Of a stretch of DNA of 64,000 bases, positions 62,107 through 64,000 are shown one piece after another. Origin of the DNA: Nocardioides sp. Root1257 (GTDB lineage Bacteria > Actinomycetota > Actinomycetes > Propionibacteriales > Nocardioidaceae); assembly GCF_001425175.1 (NCBI RefSeq), contig NZ_LMDV01000002.1, positions 115,110 through 179,109 on the forward strand. Reading direction: 5' to 3'. A program made the position numbers and the translations under genes. The notes under the pieces are model-generated. The model was not told the origin of the DNA and ran no database searches. It was given only the letters and a program-made list of their open reading frames with translations. Position 1 is the stretch's first letter; every line of letters starts with the position of its first letter.

Positions 62107-62598
62107 TCAGACCGGGCGGAGCGGCCCGTACGTCTTCTCGGGTACACATGTCGAGGCTCCCGGCTCGTTCCGCTCGCCGTCGTCCTCGTCCAGACGCGGC
62201 GCCGATCCGCGGAGCAGGAATCGCGCCTGGTAGGTGTGGGTGACGACAGCGCTCGCCGCTTCCGTGAGCGGCAGGGTCTCCCCGACCGACCCGAGGCCGA
62301 CGACCGACTCGGACTGGCACGCGATGATGGCGTATCCCTCGTCCAGGGCCTGCACAGCAGCCCGGTCGCGGAGACGCCGTCGCAGGGCGTCGCGCGTCTC
62401 CTGGACCGACCACATGCCCACGGATGTCTCGTCCTCGACGACGACGAGCAGGTCGAACGAGGTCAGTGCCGCCGTCGCAAGACTCATTGCATCGTGCGAG
62501 CTGAGGTCGAGCCCGAGCTTCGCCGCGGCCGACGCGACCGCGTGCGTCGCCTGCTCGACCGAGGCCGGGACGCCGCGCAGCGGCTCGCGGGCACTCAT
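62107..62598 (-). CDS. hypothetical protein
   Basis: The 163-residue acidic protein is not recognised. It is largely helical, with SVEQATHAVASAAAKLGLDLSSHDAMSLATAALTSFDLLVVVEDETSVG in the N-terminal half. It has no signal peptide or membrane segment. The ATG at 62598 has a GAAGGAG site; the longer open frame would begin inside a hairpin-rich region. Confidence 0.6.
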   Translation of the reverse strand: MSAREPLRGVPASVEQATHAVASAAAKLGLDLSSHDAMSLATAALTSFDLLVVVEDETSVGMWSVQETRDALRRRLRDRAAVQALDEGYAIIACQSESVVGLGSVGETLPLTEAASAVVTHTYQARFLLRGSAPRLDEDDGERNEPGASTCVPEKTYGPLRPV

Positions 62599-62667
62599 GG
62601 GATGGCTCTCCTTCGATGCGATCGTCGGGGTCGCGGTCGTGCGCCGTCGGCACCTCGCCCGTGGGCT

Positions 62668-62727
62668 GGGCGTGCCCCCCACCCCGTGTCGGGAGGCACG
62701 CCCTCGGTCCCGCATGACGCGGGACCG
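62668..62727. terminator. pair of hairpins after the collagen-like gene
   Basis: GGGCGTGCC/GGCACGCCC (62668-62703) and CGGTCCCGC/GCGGGACCG (62705-62727) lie between the collagen-like gene and the next leftward gene. The second has a 9-base stem and a 5-base loop. They probably end the leftward transcript of the secreted protein. Confidence 0.6.
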
Positions 62728-62804
62728 GTCCGAGACCCGTTGATGAGCAGGACCGGGTGGCGCCCTGTGCTCCGGCGCGGACCGCTCGCGGCCGGTGCGC
62801 CGGA

Positions 62805-63392
62805 TCAGGAGATCGGGACCAGAGCCCGCTCGACCGAGGTGTCCTGGGCGCAGAGGACCCAGATGTTGGCCTTCTCGGGCGAGTTCTGCGCGTCGAACTG
62901 GACGATCCAGCCGTCGAGCCGGTTCGCCTTCGGCGTGTTGGTCGACCAGTCCATGCGGCCCGGGAAGGACGAGGCGACGGCCGCGGGGTGACCACCGAGG
63001 CCGATCGTCTGCACGCCGCCGGCAACGGCGGTGTCGTCCGGGGCGTCGCAGGCGACCGTGGCGATCGCGCCGGCGTTGACGCCCACCGACGGGTCGGCCG
63101 CGCTGTTCGCGCCGTAGACGGCCGTGCGGTAGTACAGGCCGGCGACGCCGTCCTTGCCGTCCTTGCCGTCCTTGCCGTCCTTGCCAGTAGCGCCGTTCTT
63201 GCCGTTCTTGCCGTCCTGGCCCACGTTGTCCAGCGCCTTGTTCACGCCAACGCTCAGGTCGGCGCGGTGGACGCTGCCGTCCCTGATGTCGCTGGAACCG
63301 ATCAGACCAGCGGCGTCCGCGCCGCCCACGCCGACCGCGACGACAGCCACACCGGTGGCCACAGCAGCCAGGGCGATCTTCTTCTTGTGCAT
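62805..63392 (-). CDS. secreted protein with short collagen-like segment
   Basis: The 195-residue protein begins with a signal peptide (cleavage near Ala-Asp-Ala, about 27). Residues 58-82 are Gly-x-y repeats: Gly-Gln-Asp, Gly-Lys-Asn twice, Gly-Ala-Thr, Gly-Lys-Asp three times and Gly-Val. That is about eight triplets, too few for a stable triple helix alone. The rest is a globular domain with one Cys pair (VACDAP, VLCAQD). Surface or secreted role is inferred. Confidence 0.78.
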   Translation of the reverse strand: MHKKKIALAAVATGVAVVAVGVGGADAAGLIGSSDIRDGSVHRADLSVGVNKALDNVGQDGKNGKNGATGKDGKDGKDGKDGVAGLYYRTAVYGANSAADPSVGVNAGAIATVACDAPDDTAVAGGVQTIGLGGHPAAVASSFPGRMDWSTNTPKANRLDGWIVQFDAQNSPEKANIWVLCAQDTSVERALVPIS

Positions 63393-63504
63393 GGTGGTTC
63401 CTTGCTTTCGATGAGTCGAGCCTCGCGGCTCACGACGCGCCCGCCGGTCCGACCGATCGGGCGATGACCGCGCCGATCTCGGGTCGGTGCCGAGCGGGCC
63501 CCCC

Positions 63505-63526
63505 GACCTCCGGGATCTCGGAGGTC
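63505..63526. promoter_or_regulatory. hairpin upstream of the collagen-like gene
   Basis: GACCTCCG and CGGAGGTC are separated by GGATCT. It lies in the 216-base gap between divergent genes. Leftward of it is the long untranslated region of the collagen-like gene. A direct repeat ATAGAG at 11-base spacing also occurs on the minus strand nearby (about 63545-63562). Confidence 0.35.
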
Positions 63527-63579
63527 ATTGGTGCGTACTCTATCCGTTCTCTATTCGAGCGCTAAATCGCCGCTATGCC

Positions 63580-63601
63580 GTCCCTAAGGGACTGATAGCG
63601 T
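63580..63601 (+). promoter_or_regulatory. palindrome and -10 box before the gene at 63609
   Basis: GTCCCT-A-AGGGAC (63580-63592) is a perfect 13-base palindrome at the -35 position. TAGCGT (63596-63601) is a -10 seven bases before the ATG, so a leaderless, repressor- or activator-controlled gene is likely. Confidence 0.5.
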
Positions 63602-63608
63602 CCGACGC

Positions 63609-63857
63609 ATGCCGCGCCCGTATGGAGACCCCGTCGAGATCAAGACCGAGCCGATCCCGGCGCAGTCTCCGTTCATCCCGACGGACGCGAAGATCGTGGT
63701 GGGGGCGGTGGCGCCGGCATCACCGGATCCGATCCCGATCGTGCTGCTGCCCGGGTTCGAGTACCGGATGCGCGAGTGGCGACACCCGCACACGGGAGAG
63801 ATCCACTGGCGACTCGAGCGCCGGAAGTCCGCGCAGCAGACCGAGAGCGACGACTGA
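63609..63857 (+). CDS. hypothetical small protein
   Basis: The 82-residue protein is not recognised. It is Pro-rich in the first half (MPRPYGDPVEIKTEPIPAQ) and has a basic, aromatic region EYRMREWRHPHTGEIHWRLERRKS near the C-terminus. The leaderless promoter supports it as a real gene; no other evidence is available. Confidence 0.55.
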   Translation: MPRPYGDPVEIKTEPIPAQSPFIPTDAKIVVGAVAPASPDPIPIVLLPGFEYRMREWRHPHTGEIHWRLERRKSAQQTESDD

Positions 63858-63879
63858 GCGCTCCGGCTCGCACGTGACC

Positions 63880-64000
63880 ATGAGCCGGTACGCCGACCAC
63901 CACCCCGACGCCGCGCCCGTCGGTCGCGTCGTGGTCCTGCCGGGGCGCGTCTACACCCCCGACGGGCCGCTGCTGTTCTTCGCCGCCCAGACCGCGCTGA
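63880..64000 (+). CDS. 5' part of an unknown gene, cut by the window end
   Basis: Forty codons from the ATG at 63880 read MSRYADHHPDAAPVGRVVVL followed by PGRVYTPDGPLLFFAAQTAL. The VVVLPGR-x-YTPDGPLL layout resembles the start of an alpha/beta-hydrolase fold, with the first strand and oxyanion loop. The remainder lies outside the window, so the family is a guess. It follows the preceding stop by 22 bases. Confidence 0.4.
   Translation, partial: MSRYADHHPDAAPVGRVVVLPGRVYTPDGPLLFFAAQTAL

Noticed and set aside
62640..62727. Tripartite element before the gene at 62598
   Set aside because: GGGGTGGGGG is present but CCACCC and a correctly spaced -10 are not; the sequence is better explained as two terminator hairpins.

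Overview
The window looks like chromosome from a high-GC actinobacterium, most plausibly a Nocardioides-type member of the Nocardioidaceae. This rests on the very high G+C, GTG starts, heavy use of 1-4 base start/stop overlaps, many TANNNT -10 boxes placed 5-7 bases before a start codon (leaderless genes), and gene content (ComEA/ComEC-HolA-S20-LepA locus, FurA-KatG pair, FMO/SDR/FadD-type lipid genes). No rRNA, tRNA, IS element, prophage or CRISPR array was found, and no gene-free stretch exceeds 300 bases.

Layout. 0.1-7.1 kb: an acetyltransferase, a JmjC-like cupin, then the coupled set lepA-GNAT-kinase, a TMEM175-type channel and a second kinase. 7.1-19.2 kb: a conserved actinobacterial block, rpsT, holA, comEC, comEA, degV, leuS, interrupted by two plus-strand insertions (a secreted propeller/OmpA-like fusion and an AAA ATPase). 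leuS has a leader with an 11-codon peptide carrying three consecutive Leu codons, followed by a hairpin and an intrinsic terminator. 19.2-24.4 kb: a TetR-controlled acyl/lipid cluster (two SDRs, a saccharopine-dehydrogenase-like protein, an acyl-CoA synthetase). 24.5-30.4 kb: carbonic anhydrase, secreted alkaline phosphatase, an AraC regulator divergent from a Baeyer-Villiger-type monooxygenase, an enoyl-CoA hydratase-like protein and a VOC protein. 30.5-36.1 kb: an overlapping operon of two lipoprotein-like genes, a Dcu-type transporter, an M20 dipeptidase and an MFS pump. 36.1-41.0 kb: acyl-CoA synthetase, MarR-MFS-isochorismatase operon, DinB protein.

41.0-57.7 kb is a stress island: Dps, several small membrane/SHOCT/DUF1269-like proteins, a P-type ATPase-CYTH operon, an MFS pump, a large MalT-like LuxR regulator, KatG-FurA and a flotillin/NfeD pair. 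The main discovery candidate is a promoter element of fixed geometry found seven times: CACCC(C/G), 5 bases, GGGTG(R)NG, then exactly 21 bases (containing CCACCC) to a weak -10 box. It precedes six island transcription units and the 30.5-kb operon. Twice, two copies overlap on opposite strands in a divergent promoter. None has a -35 box, so an activator is implied, and the MalT-like regulator encoded in the island is the obvious but unproven candidate. A second, independent control layer is a FurA-type operator shared by dps and furA-katG.

57.8-64 kb: prfC, two membrane proteins, a hexapeptide acetyltransferase, small unknown genes, a secreted protein with a short collagen-like segment, and the start of a gene cut by the window end.
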